The notes beneath the pieces are model-generated. The model was not told the DNA's origin. It did not search any database and saw only the letters and a program-made list of their open reading frames with translations. Of a stretch of DNA of 64,000 nt, positions 45,109-55,066 are shown piece by piece (the first letter of the stretch is position 1; each line of letters opens with the position of its first letter). The DNA is from CAVQBP01 sp963723205 (lineage in GTDB: Bacteria; Bacteroidota; Ignavibacteria; Ignavibacteriales; Ignavibacteriaceae), in NCBI GenBank assembly GCA_963723205.1, contig CAVRQC010000038.1, positions 620,001 through 684,000 of the forward strand, given 5' to 3'. The position numbers were made by a program, and so were the translations under genes.

Positions 45109-47925
45109 TTAATTTTTCTCAGATTGCTCAGTTTTTTCCGGGTATAAAGTTACTTCAACATAATTCTTTACATTAAAATATTTTTTTGCCGCATCCTGAA
45201 TTTTTTCTGCATCAAGGCCGGAAATTCTTTCAGGGTATTTATTAATCTCTGAAAGATCAAGATCATTAAAAAGATATTTCTCTAAAAGATTTAACCAGTA
45301 TCTATTCTCTTTCAGGTTTGTTTCGTTTTCCCTTATCTGGGTCTCTTTAACTTTGGTAATATATATTGGAGCAACTGGTATTTGTTTTAAACTATCAATC
45401 TGTTCAAAAACATTTTTAACCAATTCATTAACTCTTTCAGGTGCACACCCCCATGTAATATTGATACTATATTTTTCATCCGGAATCTTTTTACCTGAAC
45501 CGTATACTCCGACACCATAAGTACCACTTTTATCTTCTCTTAATACTTCTCTCAATTTAATTCTTAAAACATCCAGCATAGAATTAAACTCATAATTAGT
45601 TTCGTAATTCCAGGTGAAAGGACCTGTAAAAGTAATATTAACCCTGCTCTTTGGTTCAATCCCCTTATTTACTTTTTTTGTAATGATTCCTTTAGGCGGA
45701 TTAATATTTAAATCTTTCCAATTTTCTTTCCGCTTTATAGCAGGTAAGCTGCCAAGATAAGTTTCAATTAAAGGTTTGATACTATCCGGCTTAAAATTAC
45801 CAACAAAAACAAAAGAAAAATCGGATGCATTAGTAAAACGGTCTTTATAAATATTGAAAGATTTTTCCATATCCATTTTACTCAACCTATTCATTGTCCA
45901 CGGTTCACGCCTGTAATTATACTGGCTAAGTGTATTTTGAAGAGTATCGTGGAAGGCAGCTTCAGGACTCGCATTTCTATTTTCAAGCCAGTTTTTCAGC
46001 TTTGCTTCATAAGATAGAAATGCTGAACTATCAATTCTGGGAAAAACAAAATATGAATAGATAAGTTCAAACATCATTTGTAAATCTTTAGGTGATGCTG
46101 AACCGGAAATCCCCTCGGATAGTTCACCAATATAGGGATGAACATTTACAATTTTACCTGCCAGCTTTTTCTGAAGATCAATATAGTTGAAATTTCCAAC
46201 TCCGCTTAATTGAATCAGTGCAGTCGAAGTTACTGCAGGAACATATTCGGAATCCGGAACCAGTGAATTTCCACCGGGACTAAATCCCTGAAAAAGAACT
46301 TCGTCATTTTTGAAATCAGTTGGCTTCAAATAAACTTTAATACCGTTAGACAAAGTCCATTCAGTTAAACCAAGCGTTTCAATTTTTTTATCTGAAACTA
46401 TTTTACCCGGTTCAGATATTTTATCAATTAAAGGTTGAGAAGAAACTTTATCTTCATAAGCAGTTATCTTTTCATTTTCAACTTTATTTATTACACTCTC
46501 TAATTCTTGTTTATCTGGAACGATTAATCCTTTCTTTTGAGGTGCGCTAACCAGAACGACTTCGCTTTTATTCATCCATCTGGTACCAAGGTTATTTATT
46601 TCATTCAAATTAATTCCCGGCAAATATTTTTTCTGCAGGTTATATTCATATTTAATCCCTGGAATTGGTTCACCGGTTAGAAAATTCCTAATATATTCAT
46701 CCGCTAATGTTGATGATTCTGTCTTATTTCTTTCATTATATGCTTTCTCAATATAACGAAGCATATCCTCTTTCTCTCTCTGCAGTTCTGTTTGAGTAAA
46801 TCCGTATTCTTTTACACGTTTAGCTTCCCTTAACAAGGTTTCCAAACCTCTTTCTATTCCATTATCTTTAACACCGGCAGCAAGCATATAAACATCTTTA
46901 GTCCTGACAATATTTCCTTTAGCAGAATAAGCATACATAAAAGGAGGATCCGGCTGCTGAGATAACTCTCTTAGTCTGTTATTCAACATACCATTATATA
47001 ATTGTTCAACCAGGCTTTGCCTGTAATCTTTTACCGTTGCCTGAGGAGGGACAGGTAATTTGTAATAAAGTGAAACCTGTGTGGAAGTAGCTTCCGGGTC
47101 GGTTACTATTGAAAATAAAGTAGAATCATTATCAGGAACAGGATATGATTTTCTTACTCTTTCATTTTGTGGATTTTTTATTTTTGAAAAATGCTGCTTA
47201 ATTAATTTTTCAATCCAATTCTTATTAAAATCGCCAACCGCGACAACTGCCATTAAATCCGGTCTATACCAATCTTTATAAAAATTGATTAAAGTCTGAT
47301 GTTTAAAATTTTCCAATATATCTTTTTTCCCTATTGGAAGCCGTTCTGCGTACCGGGAATTTTTCAATAATACAGGAAACTGTTTGTCTCTAATTCTTGC
47401 ATTTGCGCCTCTTCCCAATCTCCACTCTTCAATTACTACACCTCTTTCTTTATCTACTTCAACACTATCAAAGCTTAAATTATGTGCCCAGTCATCCAAA
47501 ATCTGAAAACCTTTTTTTACCATTTCAGCACTATCTGTTGGAACTTCAATCATATATACTGTTTGATCAAAGCTGGTATACGCATTTATATCAGGCCCGA
47601 AACGCATTCCTATCGATTCCAAGTAATTAATCAACTCCTGTTTCTTGAAATGCTTGGTTCCATTAAATGCCATATGCTCGTTCAAGTGAGCCAGACCTTG
47701 CTGATTATCATTTTCAAGTATAGAACCGGCATTTACAACCAACCTTAAAAATGCACGATCCTCCGGTTTTTTATTTTCTCGGATGTAATATTTTAATCCG
47801 TTGGATAATTTACCAACCTTGATTTGCGGGTCTACTGGAATAGTATCATTTAATGAGATATCATTTTGAGCAAGTGCAAATCCTGAAAAAATCAAAAGAA
47901 TTAATAAGCTTATTGCACCTTTCAT
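45109..47925 (-). CDS. Secreted M16 zinc metallopeptidase
   Basis: 938 residues with a signal peptide (cleaved after FALA, about residue 19). The catalytic half has the inverted zinc motif HLNEH in GLAHLNEHMAFNGT and the downstream acid in VVIEEWRLG. The second, inactive half (about 520-930) gives the clam-shell of full-length pitrilysin-like enzymes. Such peptidases degrade unfolded or short peptides in the periplasm. A strong AAGGAGAG ribosome site precedes the ATG. It lies 58 bases before the dehydratase gene, but common transcription is uncertain. Confidence 0.9.
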   Translation of the reverse strand: MKGAISLLILLIFSGFALAQNDISLNDTIPVDPQIKVGKLSNGLKYYIRENKKPEDRAFLRLVVNAGSILENDNQQGLAHLNEHMAFNGTKHFKKQELINYLESIGMRFGPDINAYTSFDQTVYMIEVPTDSAEMVKKGFQILDDWAHNLSFDSVEVDKERGVVIEEWRLGRGANARIRDKQFPVLLKNSRYAERLPIGKKDILENFKHQTLINFYKDWYRPDLMAVVAVGDFNKNWIEKLIKQHFSKIKNPQNERVRKSYPVPDNDSTLFSIVTDPEATSTQVSLYYKLPVPPQATVKDYRQSLVEQLYNGMLNNRLRELSQQPDPPFMYAYSAKGNIVRTKDVYMLAAGVKDNGIERGLETLLREAKRVKEYGFTQTELQREKEDMLRYIEKAYNERNKTESSTLADEYIRNFLTGEPIPGIKYEYNLQKKYLPGINLNEINNLGTRWMNKSEVVLVSAPQKKGLIVPDKQELESVINKVENEKITAYEDKVSSQPLIDKISEPGKIVSDKKIETLGLTEWTLSNGIKVYLKPTDFKNDEVLFQGFSPGGNSLVPDSEYVPAVTSTALIQLSGVGNFNYIDLQKKLAGKIVNVHPYIGELSEGISGSASPKDLQMMFELIYSYFVFPRIDSSAFLSYEAKLKNWLENRNASPEAAFHDTLQNTLSQYNYRREPWTMNRLSKMDMEKSFNIYKDRFTNASDFSFVFVGNFKPDSIKPLIETYLGSLPAIKRKENWKDLNINPPKGIITKKVNKGIEPKSRVNITFTGPFTWNYETNYEFNSMLDVLRIKLREVLREDKSGTYGVGVYGSGKKIPDEKYSINITWGCAPERVNELVKNVFEQIDSLKQIPVAPIYITKVKETQIRENETNLKENRYWLNLLEKYLFNDLDLSEINKYPERISGLDAEKIQDAAKKYFNVKNYVEVTLYPEKTEQSEKN

Positions 47926-48050
47926 TTAACTCTCCTTTTTAAAAAATTATATTTTGCTAAAAATTAAATTATCCCCTTTACCTATAAAAAGAAAGGTTAT
48001 TCACACAAATTATGAGGTTAATGGATTTTTAGAGGACAAAATTAAAATAT

Positions 48051-48965
48051 TCAGACAAGCTCTTTTTTATGGCAGGAATCAAATTCAGCCTGAATAGTTA
48101 CATGATTTATGTCGTATTTCTGAAATAAAATATCTTTGATTTTTTTCTGGATCAGTTCTATTTCTTTTATAGTGAAATTCGCTACCAGATCTATATGTCC
48201 TTCAAAGAAGATATTTTTTTCATCAAGCTGCCAAACATGCACATGATGCAAATTGCTGACTTCTTTAATTTCTTCCAGACTGGATTTTATATCAATTAAA
48301 TTTATGTTTGCCGGTGTTGACTGCATTAAAATATTATAAGCTTCTTTTATAATTGAATAACCTTCTTTTATAACATAAATACCGATAACAGCAGTTAATA
48401 AAGGATCAATCCAGAATACATTATAGAAATAAATAATTATTCCTCCAACAACAACTGCAATTGAGGAAAGAGTATCAATCAGGAGATGAAGATATGCCGA
48501 TTTTATATTAATGTTATTTTTCGTTCCGCCTTTTAATAAGAATACTGAAACCGCATTTGCCACAAGTCCAATAAAAGCAACTATAAACATTATCCCTCCC
48601 TGAACAGGCAAGGGATTCATAAACCTTTCGTAAGCTTCCCTAAAAAGGAATAAAGAAACTAAAATGATAATGGATGCATTAAACAAAGCTACGATTATCT
48701 GAATTCTTCTATATCCGAAAGTTCTTTTGAGAGTATGAGCTTTCCCACTGATTTTGATGGCAATATAACTTAAAAGAATTGCACCTGCATCGCTTAAATT
48801 ATGCAGTGAGTCTGAAATTAAAGCCAGACTATTGGAAATCAAACCGCCAACAACTTCGGCAATTGTAATAACAAAGTTTAATGCAATAACAATAATCAGC
48901 TTTCTACTATTATTATCATCAACATTCATAAAGTGATTATGATTATGTCTTTGATCATTATTCAT
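48051..48965 (-). CDS. Cation diffusion facilitator (zinc-type efflux pump)
   Basis: 304 residues. Six membrane helices are followed by a cytoplasmic domain of about 90 residues. The metal site on helix 2 is SDSLHNLSD (HxxxD) and the helix 5 site is HLLIDTLSS (also HxxxD); the HxxxD pair points to Zn or Cd. A His-rich N-terminus (QRHNHNHF) may bind metal. The C-terminal domain has HHVHVWQL, as in CzcD/ZitB. The ATG follows the YhdH-type gene by three bases, so the two are co-transcribed. Confidence 0.92.
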   Translation of the reverse strand: MNNDQRHNHNHFMNVDDNNSRKLIIVIALNFVITIAEVVGGLISNSLALISDSLHNLSDAGAILLSYIAIKISGKAHTLKRTFGYRRIQIIVALFNASIIILVSLFLFREAYERFMNPLPVQGGIMFIVAFIGLVANAVSVFLLKGGTKNNINIKSAYLHLLIDTLSSIAVVVGGIIIYFYNVFWIDPLLTAVIGIYVIKEGYSIIKEAYNILMQSTPANINLIDIKSSLEEIKEVSNLHHVHVWQLDEKNIFFEGHIDLVANFTIKEIELIQKKIKDILFQKYDINHVTIQAEFDSCHKKELV

Positions 48966-48968
48966 AAT

Positions 48969-49976
48969 TTACTTTTCTAGATTAATAATTACTCTTCCGG
49001 TATTTTTCCCTTCCAGCATCAGATTAATTTTTCTCTCAAGTTCTTTCAAAGAAATTTCTTCATACATATAATTTAATGTATTTATTTTCCATTCTCCAGA
49101 TAGCTTTTTCCATATTCGTAACCTGGTCTCCATAGGGCAGGCAGCTGAATCTATTCCAATTAGATTTACTGACCGCAAAATAAAAGGATAAACAGTGGCA
49201 TTAAAATTAAATGATTGCGTAAGTCCGCATGCAGCAACTACTCCTCCGTATTTAGCAGACTTTATTGCTGTTGCAAGAATATTTCCTCCAACCGAATCAA
49301 TAACTCCCGACCATCTGCCGCTTAACATTGGCTTTTTACTTTTATTATCAATTTCATCATTATTTCTATCAATTACCTGTTTAGCTCCTAATTTCTTTAA
49401 GAAGTCTAACTGAGCTATTTTACCAGTTGCGGCAAATATATTTTTATAACCTGCTTTTGAAAGAATGGAAACAGCTAATGAACCGAGACTTCCCGTAGCT
49501 CCTGTAACCAGTATCTCATCTTCCAGAGATTTTAATCCAAATTGCTCTAATTTATCCAAAGCTAAAGCAGCAGTAAATCCAGCAGTTCCCAATATCATAC
49601 TTTCTTTTAAAGAAAGATTTTCAGGTAACTTTACAATCCAATCGGTCGGTACACTTATATATTCAGCAAAGCCACCGGATGTGTTCATTCCCAGACCATA
49701 TCCTGTTACTATTACCTTTTCACCGCCGGAATAATATTTCGATTTTGATGCGATTACTATACCTGCAGCATCAATACCGGGAGTATGCGGATATTTTTTT
49801 GTTACACCCCTGTGTCCTATTGACGATAATGCATCCTTATAATTTAAGGATGAATAACTAACTTTAATCAGGACTTCATTTTCCGGAAGTTTATTAAAGG
49901 ATTTCTTTTCAATTGTCCTTATAAATCTGCCGTCAGTTTCTTTAATTATATATGCATTAAAATCGTTATCTAACAT
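48969..49976 (-). CDS. YhdH/YhfP-family NADPH quinone (acrylyl-CoA) reductase
   Basis: 335 residues of the zinc-free medium-chain dehydrogenase family. Visible are SSLNYKDALS near the N-terminus, PHTPGIDAAGIV, GTAGFTAALAL, and the nucleotide motif VTGATGSLGSLAVSIL. In E. coli YhdH (AcuI) reduces acrylyl-CoA with NADPH; close relatives may act on other enones. I start at ATG 49976; a GTG at 49991 would add five residues. It is the first gene of a pair with the metal exporter. Confidence 0.88.
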   Translation of the reverse strand: MLDNDFNAYIIKETDGRFIRTIEKKSFNKLPENEVLIKVSYSSLNYKDALSSIGHRGVTKKYPHTPGIDAAGIVIASKSKYYSGGEKVIVTGYGLGMNTSGGFAEYISVPTDWIVKLPENLSLKESMILGTAGFTAALALDKLEQFGLKSLEDEILVTGATGSLGSLAVSILSKAGYKNIFAATGKIAQLDFLKKLGAKQVIDRNNDEIDNKSKKPMLSGRWSGVIDSVGGNILATAIKSAKYGGVVAACGLTQSFNFNATVYPFILRSVNLIGIDSAACPMETRLRIWKKLSGEWKINTLNYMYEEISLKELERKINLMLEGKNTGRVIINLEK

Positions 49977-49991
49977 TAATATATAACCCAC

Positions 49992-50371
49992 TTTATTTAA
50001 CTAAAGATATAATAAACAAAAAATTACAATATAAAAACATATCCTTTATGATTTAATACATAATTATTGAATATTCCATCATTAAATTGGGTAAAATTTA
50101 CGGGTAAATCTTGCAGACCAGATAACTTCCATTTATAAATAAAAATTTATCAATCACGAATTTTCTGTTTTTTTTAATTTTGGCAGATTTAGTTAATGAT
50201 AAAAATAATCTTTTTTTGTCTTTGAACGGGTTGTAATAAAGGGCATTAAATTTGTAGTTAAATAAGCAAGTGTTATAAGAATTAAGAAAAAATTAACAAA
50301 TCTCTTAATTTTTATCTCTTTTAGTTAACATTATATTTTAGTTTATAGAGATAATATTTGAAGGAGGAATA
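49992..50371. other. Intergenic region upstream of the SNF2 gene pair
   Basis: No gene. It lies between divergent genes. On the plus strand TAAATTTG at 50247-50254 fits TAnnTTTG, with TTTG at 50221-50224, but the spacing (22) is longer than usual. A consensus GAAGGAGG ribosome site occurs at 50360-50367, one of the strongest in the window. Confidence 0.35.
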
Positions 50372-50902
50372 ATGGATCTAGGAAAGATCGCTTTTCTGGA
50401 AACCTTAGCGCTTGACGATGATTCAGGCATAATGGGTGCAATTTTAGTTACTGATGCAGAGACTAAACCTCTGGAATTCAGGGTAACTGCTCCGATAAAG
50501 ACAACTAATTTTCAAAAAACTTTGTACGGTGATGTACTGCTTGAACATATATTAGTTGAATTAATTTCTTTACCGTTAATTAATGCTATCAGTGAAGAAA
50601 TTGACTTAATATTAGTTAAAGATCCGCTTTTCCTTGGTGCAAACAATAAACAAGGAGTGAGAGTAATCAGAGTCCACAATGAATCAGGACAAAATACATC
50701 CAAAAAAAATAACCAGGATGTTCATATTATCGGAACTAATGGAAGTACTTTGTATATAGAAACTTCAAAAAAATATGAATCCGAACTCACTGAAATTAAA
50801 GAGCAAATGAATTCATTGGCAGAAAACAGAAATTTACTCGAACCATTTGATAGGTTGAAGGAAGCATGTGAACAGGTTCACCTTCAAAAAACCAGTGAAT
50901 GA
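50372..50902 (+). CDS. Unknown 176-residue protein encoded with the SNF2-like protein
   Basis: I do not recognise this protein. The N-terminal half is a mixed alpha/beta region with alternating hydrophobic strands (AILVTDAETKPLEFRVTAPI, then a helix GDVLLEHILVELISLP and strand IDLILVKDP). The last 60 residues are polar with a coiled-coil helix (ESELTEIKEQMNSLAENRNLL). No signal peptide or membrane helix, so it is cytoplasmic. A near-perfect ribosome site suggests higher expression than the helicase that begins three bases after its stop. The tight pair implies joint function, perhaps as a complex. Confidence 0.7.
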   Translation: MDLGKIAFLETLALDDDSGIMGAILVTDAETKPLEFRVTAPIKTTNFQKTLYGDVLLEHILVELISLPLINAISEEIDLILVKDPLFLGANNKQGVRVIRVHNESGQNTSKKNNQDVHIIGTNGSTLYIETSKKYESELTEIKEQMNSLAENRNLLEPFDRLKEACEQVHLQKTSE

Positions 50903-50905
50903 TGA

Positions 50906-53878
50906 ATGTACAAGATCATACGGAAAAAGGTTGCAGCATCAGTTAGCAATGTTGATGTTCCTGAACAATTTGAATGGGAAAAATGGTTAAGAGCACCTGA
51001 TACTGAATCATTGGCTATCGCCCAAATTAGTTCTTCCCTTTCAGGTTTTAAAGAAAATATATCCTATAATTTACCTGAAACCAATTCATTTAATTTCCGA
51101 ACCAAAAAAGTAAAACTCTTTACAAGCAGGAAACTTTCTACTTTTCCAAAAGAAAAGACAATTAAAGTTTTCTTTAGATTAGGCAAATCCACTACCAGGA
51201 AGATTAAAATTTTCGATGCTAATTCGGGGAAAATTATTTTTTCATCTTCATACGACAAGAAACCCGAAGAAGCTACCTTAATAAAAGAGATTAAAGAATC
51301 TTTTAGTTTGAATAATCTCAATTTTGTAAGAGAAATAACAGAAGACTTCTCATTATTAAATTCAAATACGCCTTCTACTTCTATTAGTTTCCAAACATTG
51401 AAAACTAAAGTAAAAGAATTTCCTCTTGTAGCCTCAAATTTAAAAACCATTGACATTAAAACAAGAATTAAGATACCTGAATCTAAAAATTACTTTCAGG
51501 AAATATATCAGGAATATTTAGATGCAGGAATAGACCGGATACAATTCTATTTAGAAAGAAGTACTTCTGACAGTATTTATAAACCTACGTTTGTATTTCT
51601 TAATGAGATTCCATCAGTAGATAATTTTGAAATACCTAATGTTAACCAGCTTATTGAAGAATTAGACAGGAATGAATCTTCAAAGAAAACTAATATTATC
51701 CCAATACAATTTTTAAGTGACAAACCAGCTGTTCAAGAGATTCAGATACTGGATTCTGAAACGCCAAAAATTTCGGTTTATTCACATGAGCTCGACAATC
51801 ACAAAAAAATTATAACTTTTTCAAACCATTTATCCTTTGAAAACAACACCTCAACCTATACCTATTTATTTCAGATGGATGGAACTACTGTTCTTGGTGA
51901 ACTTTTTGAAAATATCTTAGCAGGATATTCATGCGAGAATTGGGATGTTCCTTTGGTTACAGAAAACAGTTTCTTAAATCCTCAACCGGAAACCGAAGAC
52001 AACAACGACATTCCATTCGAAAATATTCTTACAAATGAAGTTGACAAAGTTATTAATGATGATTCGTTCGAAGAAATTATTTCAAAAATCTTAAAACCTG
52101 AGAGTATTGCCCCCGAAAAAGTTGTTATTAATGAGGAATTTCTTTATGGCTATCAAAAAGAAGGAGCAGAATTATTAGCATGTAACAAAATTGCGATGCT
52201 GTGTGACGAACCTGGTTTAGGAAAGACTTACCAGGCAATATCGGCGTTAAAATCACTTTACGGTATCGGTGTAATAGATAAACTCATGATAGTCTGTAAC
52301 AGAGGCGAAATAGGAGATATTAGTTTAAATGCCGGATGGGCAGGTAAATTAAATGAATTATCTGCAAACATTTCCTTAAGTGTAATCCAAGGAGAAGATG
52401 AAGAAGACAAAAAATTATTGAAAGGAAATAATACTATATTTATCATTGATTATGAGAGTTTCTTTAAATACCTGAGTGAAGATGGCCCTGGTTCAAAGTA
52501 CTTTGAAGGTTTTAATTGCTTTATATTTGATGAAGCTCAGAATTTGATTCACAATAAAAAATTATTTAAAGAATTTTGGGAATCGGGAAGATCAAATTCA
52601 GCTTATACATGGTTTCTTTCCAACCAGCTAAACATTAATAAAATAATTCAAAAAGAATTAAATTTTCCGGAAAATAATCCGATTATTATGTTAGCAAGAA
52701 CTAAAACAGAAACTTATAGAGAATTACCTGACGTGGTTAGACAAGATGTATGGCATGAGCTAGACGATGAGCAAAAAATAGAATACGAAAATATTCTATC
52801 GATTGGACGTGAAAGAATAACAAAACTTTTACAAAACGGAAATCCTTTTATAATTCAGTCAAACGTTTTTACTTTACTTCACCAGTTAAAACAAATTTAT
52901 AATTTCGCATCTCAAAAAACATCAAGTTCTAAAACAGAACACTTGTTAAAACAAATAGACAACGTAATTGAAAATGATAAGAAGATACTTGTTTTTTCAC
53001 AGTATGATAAAATGGGTATACAAAAAATAGAACAGGTATTAAATTCCAATAAAATAAAATATACAGTGCTTCATTCAGGGATGTCTTTAAATGAACTTGA
53101 AACAGCTAAAAAGAAATTCCAGTCAAATAAAAAAATTCATGTCCTTTTAAATGGGATAAAAACCTCACGTTCCGGGATTAGTCTTCCGGAAGTACAATAT
53201 GTAGTCCATTTTGATCAATGGTGGAATCCAGCTACAGTATGGAAAGGTGAGGCAAATATTATCCAACCTAAGGATGAAAACATTACAGTTTATAACTACT
53301 TCACAAAAAATACTGTTGAAGAAAAAATTAAAAGACTTCTGCATAGAAAAGGATTATTGCGGAAAGAAATAATCGACTTCTTATCTGTTGAATCAATAAA
53401 TGAGATGGTATCACTCGATGAATGGCTGAGAATTCTGGGAATTGGATCTGTAAATGAATCCCTTGAAACTCCTGATGAAAAATTGAATAAAGAAGAACCG
53501 GCGTTTATAAGCAGACTTAATGAACTTTCCATAGATGAATTAGGCAAAAAAACTGAGATACTATTTTCCCGCTTAGGTTATAAAAACCTGTTTTTAAATA
53601 AAGGGAATTATGAAGGAGAAATAAATATAATAGGCACAAAGCTTGAAAATAATATTAAAATAAAAATGGTAGCAAAGTGTTTATTTTCCCAAAACGTAGA
53701 TCTTGAAACAATTACAGAATATATTGAAGCATTACAAAATGATAGAAACCTTGGTAAAAATTTTGTTATTCATTTTAACGGACTTGAAGAGAAACTCCCC
53801 TACCGCCTAAAGAAAAAGATCATATTAATTAATAAAGAACTTTTTGCAAATTATTTAATCGATTTCAGATTAATTTAA
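50906..53878 (+). CDS. SNF2-type ATPase with degraded motif VI and a degraded Mrr-like C-terminal domain
   Basis: 990 residues. About 1-410 is an unrecognised N-terminal region. The SNF2 core begins with YGYQKEGAELL, then Walker A DEPGLGKT (about 434-441), IIDYES, and motif II DEAQ (near 542, usually DEAH). The second RecA lobe has ILVFSQYDKM, LHSGMSL, and FDQWWNPA (about 768-775). After that the usual QAxxRxHRxGQ arginine motif is replaced by KGEANIIQPKD, so no Arg finger is left. About 868-990 resembles an Mrr-type restriction fold (LFSRLGYKN, EGEINIIG, MVAKC, final ELFANYL), but the D and Q of the D-(Q/E)-x-K site are missing. It may be a remodeller that binds but does not cut DNA. Confidence 0.78.
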   Translation: MYKIIRKKVAASVSNVDVPEQFEWEKWLRAPDTESLAIAQISSSLSGFKENISYNLPETNSFNFRTKKVKLFTSRKLSTFPKEKTIKVFFRLGKSTTRKIKIFDANSGKIIFSSSYDKKPEEATLIKEIKESFSLNNLNFVREITEDFSLLNSNTPSTSISFQTLKTKVKEFPLVASNLKTIDIKTRIKIPESKNYFQEIYQEYLDAGIDRIQFYLERSTSDSIYKPTFVFLNEIPSVDNFEIPNVNQLIEELDRNESSKKTNIIPIQFLSDKPAVQEIQILDSETPKISVYSHELDNHKKIITFSNHLSFENNTSTYTYLFQMDGTTVLGELFENILAGYSCENWDVPLVTENSFLNPQPETEDNNDIPFENILTNEVDKVINDDSFEEIISKILKPESIAPEKVVINEEFLYGYQKEGAELLACNKIAMLCDEPGLGKTYQAISALKSLYGIGVIDKLMIVCNRGEIGDISLNAGWAGKLNELSANISLSVIQGEDEEDKKLLKGNNTIFIIDYESFFKYLSEDGPGSKYFEGFNCFIFDEAQNLIHNKKLFKEFWESGRSNSAYTWFLSNQLNINKIIQKELNFPENNPIIMLARTKTETYRELPDVVRQDVWHELDDEQKIEYENILSIGRERITKLLQNGNPFIIQSNVFTLLHQLKQIYNFASQKTSSSKTEHLLKQIDNVIENDKKILVFSQYDKMGIQKIEQVLNSNKIKYTVLHSGMSLNELETAKKKFQSNKKIHVLLNGIKTSRSGISLPEVQYVVHFDQWWNPATVWKGEANIIQPKDENITVYNYFTKNTVEEKIKRLLHRKGLLRKEIIDFLSVESINEMVSLDEWLRILGIGSVNESLETPDEKLNKEEPAFISRLNELSIDELGKKTEILFSRLGYKNLFLNKGNYEGEINIIGTKLENNIKIKMVAKCLFSQNVDLETITEYIEALQNDRNLGKNFVIHFNGLEEKLPYRLKKKIILINKELFANYLIDFRLI

Positions 53879-53880
53879 TC

Positions 53881-54327
53881 CTATCCCAAAGAAGCTGTCC
53901 CGGTTATATAATGTGCTAACTGATCTATTATAAATTCTTTTTCACCAATAACAGCCTTAACTACATCTCCGATAGATATAACTCCTAAAAGTTTATTGTC
54001 TTTTATAACCGGAAGATGCCTGATTCTTCTTTTTATCATTAAAGCCATGCAATCTTCAACAGATTGTTCCGGTGTTACATAATAAATCCTGGTAGACATT
54101 ATTTCCTTTACTGCCAGACTTTTGGATGATTTTGCTAACAATACTACTTTTCTTGCATAATCCCTTTCAGAAAAAATACCGCATATGTTTGCCTCATCTA
54201 TAACCAATAATGCACCGACTCCTTTTCTTGCCATAATCTCGAGAGCTTTATAAACCTTGGTATCAGGATGAATTGAATAGATTTCATATCCTTTTCTATC
54301 TAGGATTTGATTTACGTTTTCCATCAT
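53881..54327 (-). CDS. CBS-pair domain protein
   Basis: 148 residues comprising two CBS motifs in tandem: IHPDTKVYKALEIMARKGVGALLV and GIFSERDYARKV, then VTPEQSVEDCMALMIKRRIRHLPV and GVISIGDVVKAVI. Such single-pair proteins bind adenosine nucleotides and sense energy state. I start at ATG 54327 (MMENVNQ) with AGGGA upstream; a longer reading to 54363 adds a non-matching segment. Convergent with the SNF2 gene, with only two bases between the stops. Confidence 0.9.
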   Translation of the reverse strand: MMENVNQILDRKGYEIYSIHPDTKVYKALEIMARKGVGALLVIDEANICGIFSERDYARKVVLLAKSSKSLAVKEIMSTRIYYVTPEQSVEDCMALMIKRRIRHLPVIKDNKLLGVISIGDVVKAVIGEKEFIIDQLAHYITGTASLG

Positions 54328-54363
54328 TATTCCCTTCACGGCTTTATAAAAAAAATATTTCAA

Positions 54364-55066
54364 AAAACTAAATCGGAAGAAGTGTGTATTATTATCCTAT
54401 AAATTTAACTGTAATTTCTTTAAATGCAATAAAAATAGACAGAAATACAAAAATTTCAAATAACAATAAAATACTTTTTAGCAATTAGCAAAACCTATAA
54501 ATTTTACTCCTAAATCCTTTTAATAAAGTAATTTAACAATAAAAATCGACCGGTTTTAATTTCCGATTTAATGGCTATAAAATTTAAATACTTGTTCTAT
54601 TGGTAAGTTAATATTGAAATCAAATATTGAAAGGCCCTCTTTTAGTAAAAAATAAACCTTTTCAATATTCCTCAAGCAATTGATGGAGCGGCATAATATT
54701 TGAATCAATGCAAAGCAGTAAAAATTTAAAATATCTTCTAAAAGACGGAATAAACAAATAAAAGTGATTTTTAATAATTCAATTTGTATTTATGCAAAAT
54801 CATCTAAAATTATCATTAAAATTTACCAAACCTCCATGTAAAATTTTCACTTCAAGTTTTAGTAACACTTGGAAAAGATTAAATCATTCCAGTAGAGACA
54901 TAAAGCATACAAAAAAATGTTCGATAATAAACGTATTGATGAGTTATTGTTTCTTCAAAATATTTAAGCAAAACAAGACTTTATTTCAAAGTGAAAATAT
55001 TTAATAAACCATAGGCTTACAATCTGAATACCAGATTGAAAGATTGATATAAAACAGGGATCCAAT
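54364..55066. other. Long intergenic region before the giant coiled-coil gene
   Basis: About 700 bases without a convincing gene. An ORF of 70 codons at 54792-55004 has no ribosome site and an unnatural composition, so I do not call it. The region separates divergent genes and must hold the promoters of the CBS gene and the coiled-coil gene. No clear promoter, hairpin or tRNA seen. Confidence 0.4.

Noticed and set aside
54792..55004. 70-codon ORF before the coiled-coil gene
   Set aside because: No ribosome site, no recognisable motif, low-complexity Lys/Ser/Asn composition expected from AT-rich non-coding DNA.
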